Source of the DNA: Campylobacterales bacterium
GTDB lineage: Bacteria > Campylobacterota > Campylobacteria > Campylobacterales > JAADDG01
Reading direction: 5' to 3'
Length of the DNA: 6,572 bases
Assembly (NCBI GenBank): GCA_027009865.1
Contig: JALVCR010000306.1
Location: 1 to 6,572 of the forward strand
The position numbers were made by a program, and so were the translations under genes. Of this stretch, positions 5,633-6,572 are shown piece after piece. Within the stretch, counting starts at the first letter, position 1, and each line of letters opens with the position of its first letter. The notes under the pieces are model-generated. The model searched no databases. It saw nothing but the letters and a program-made list of their open reading frames with translations, and had not been told where the DNA came from.

Positions 5633-6571
5633 TTAATTGTATGCGTAAGATATTAAATGATTTATATAGTTTTCATTTTCTTTTAATTCTAAAAAAACTT
5701 TTTTTGCAACGCTTATAGCTGCTCTTTCGCTATGACAAAGCATTGCGCTCATTTTATCAGGATAGCCTGTTAGATGAAAGTTAGTGCATCCGCACCAATT
5801 CATACAATATTCTTTGACTGGACAATTTTGACACTCAAGGTTTAGATTTTCTCTCCCTTTTACTATTTGGCATCTTTTGAAAGGATTAAAACCAGTATGG
5901 ATATTTCCCATACACATTTCTTTATTTGTATCATCGCCTATCAAACGCTCGCAAGGATATATATTTCCGCTTGGAGCGAAACCAAATTCCTTCTCTCCCA
6001 TATGACATTTATCTTTTTCCTCATAGCCTCCTTTCAAAAATAGTATGATTTTGCTGTCTATCAAATTTAAAGATACTTCTTTTTTATTTTTGTAGAGTTC
6101 TATATATTTTTGGCCAATCTTTTCATAAGAAGCGGTAATTGTCTCAAAACTTTCTTTATGCCATTTTTGTGTGATATTTGGATTAAAATGAATATTTTTA
6201 ACTCCTTTCTTTACTAAAAAGTCAAAAGTTTCCGGAAGATTTTCTATAGTATCTTCTCCATAAACACTATTTACTTGATAGTATTCAATTTGCTGGGAAA
6301 TTTTTTGAAGATTTTTTAAAATTAAATCTAAAGTCCCGTTTCCGTGAATGTCGACTCTATTTTTATCATGAATCTCTTTTTTGCCGTCAATACTTATACA
6401 AAGCTTTATTTGATGTTTATTTATAAAATCTATGATTTCATCATTCAATATTGTTCCATTGGTAGTAATATTATAATTTATTTTTTGAAATGTTTTTTTG
6501 CTTTCTATATAACTTATAATTTTTTTAATTATTTCAAATCGTAAAAACGGCTCTCCCCCAAAAAAATTAAA
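5633..6571 (-). CDS. Radical SAM/SPASM domain peptide or protein maturase (5' partial)
   Basis: The gene runs off the right edge; 312 C-terminal residues are visible from base 6571. The TTG at 6446-6448 is an internal Leu codon, not the start. Visible residues begin FNFFGGEPFLRFE, the GGEP motif of the radical SAM barrel. They continue with NITTNGT (34-40) and CISIDGKKEIHDKNR (58-72), all typical of the family. The CxxxCxxC motif that binds the SAM cluster should lie just upstream, off-window. A complete SPASM domain follows: C189-x12-G-x4-C207, then C247-x2-C250-x5-C256-x3-C260, then C279, providing ligands for two auxiliary [4Fe-4S] clusters. Extra cysteines include C220, C234 and C262 (a CGC with C260). 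Enzymes of this layout include peptide maturases for PQQ, mycofactocin and sactipeptides, as well as sulfatase-activating enzymes. No sulfatase or PQQ gene is visible here, so the 119-aa protein encoded downstream is the natural candidate target (inference). Confidence 0.88.
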   Translation of the reverse strand, partial: FNFFGGEPFLRFEIIKKIISYIESKKTFQKINYNITTNGTILNDEIIDFINKHQIKLCISIDGKKEIHDKNRVDIHGNGTLDLILKNLQKISQQIEYYQVNSVYGEDTIENLPETFDFLVKKGVKNIHFNPNITQKWHKESFETITASYEKIGQKYIELYKNKKEVSLNLIDSKIILFLKGGYEEKDKCHMGEKEFGFAPSGNIYPCERLIGDDTNKEMCMGNIHTGFNPFKRCQIVKGRENLNLECQNCPVKEYCMNWCGCTNFHLTGYPDKMSAMLCHSERAAISVAKKVFLELKENENYINHLISYAYN

Positions 6572-6572
6572 A

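Noticed and set aside
6446..6448. TTG (minus strand) as start of the radical SAM gene
   Set aside because: The upstream 41 codons encode FFGGEPF and NITTNGT, core radical SAM barrel motifs, so the start is off-window.

Overview
The window looks like a stretch of a moderately AT-rich bacterial chromosome, most likely a Campylobacterota (Epsilonproteobacteria) member of the Sulfurimonas/Sulfurovum/Nitratiruptor type. This rests on the Lys/Ile/Phe-rich proteins, the near-exclusive AGA/AGG arginine codons in most genes, and the pairing of a NarB-type nitrate reductase with a NirA-type nitrite reductase. The genus is an inference.

Layout. (1) 3-3860, plus strand: a two-gene nitrate assimilation operon. 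The first gene is the 3' part of a molybdopterin nitrate reductase (narB/nasA) whose start lies off the left edge. Three bases later comes a siroheme nitrite reductase (nirA). Together they take nitrate to nitrite to ammonium in the cytoplasm, probably with ferredoxin as electron donor. NirA is unusually long (632 aa), and its last ~75 residues resemble the end of a Ser/Thr protein kinase C-lobe. (2) 3861-3956: an intergenic region with a hairpin that overlaps the nirA stop, then a perfect FNR-type box with class II promoter geometry. (3) 3957-5090, plus strand: an exported di-haem cytochrome c peroxidase. It has a Tyr where the classical enzymes have their distal haem-ligand His, and its arginine codon use differs sharply from its neighbours. 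(4) 5091-5252: a convergent intergenic region with a perfect 13-bp hairpin and a possible gene remnant. (5) 5253-6571, minus strand: a radical SAM/SPASM maturase, cut by the right edge, followed after 20 bases by a 119-aa, Cys-free protein of no family I recognise, preceded by a near-perfect Shine-Dalgarno sequence.

The nitrate operon is a clear unit. The peroxidase appears to be separately controlled, probably induced when oxygen is low. The radical SAM gene and the 119-aa gene form a two-gene unit that may be an undescribed peptide or protein modification system. That pair, the NirA-kinase-like fusion and the altered peroxidase haem pocket are the points most worth following. I saw no tRNA, rRNA, CRISPR array or complete insertion sequence.
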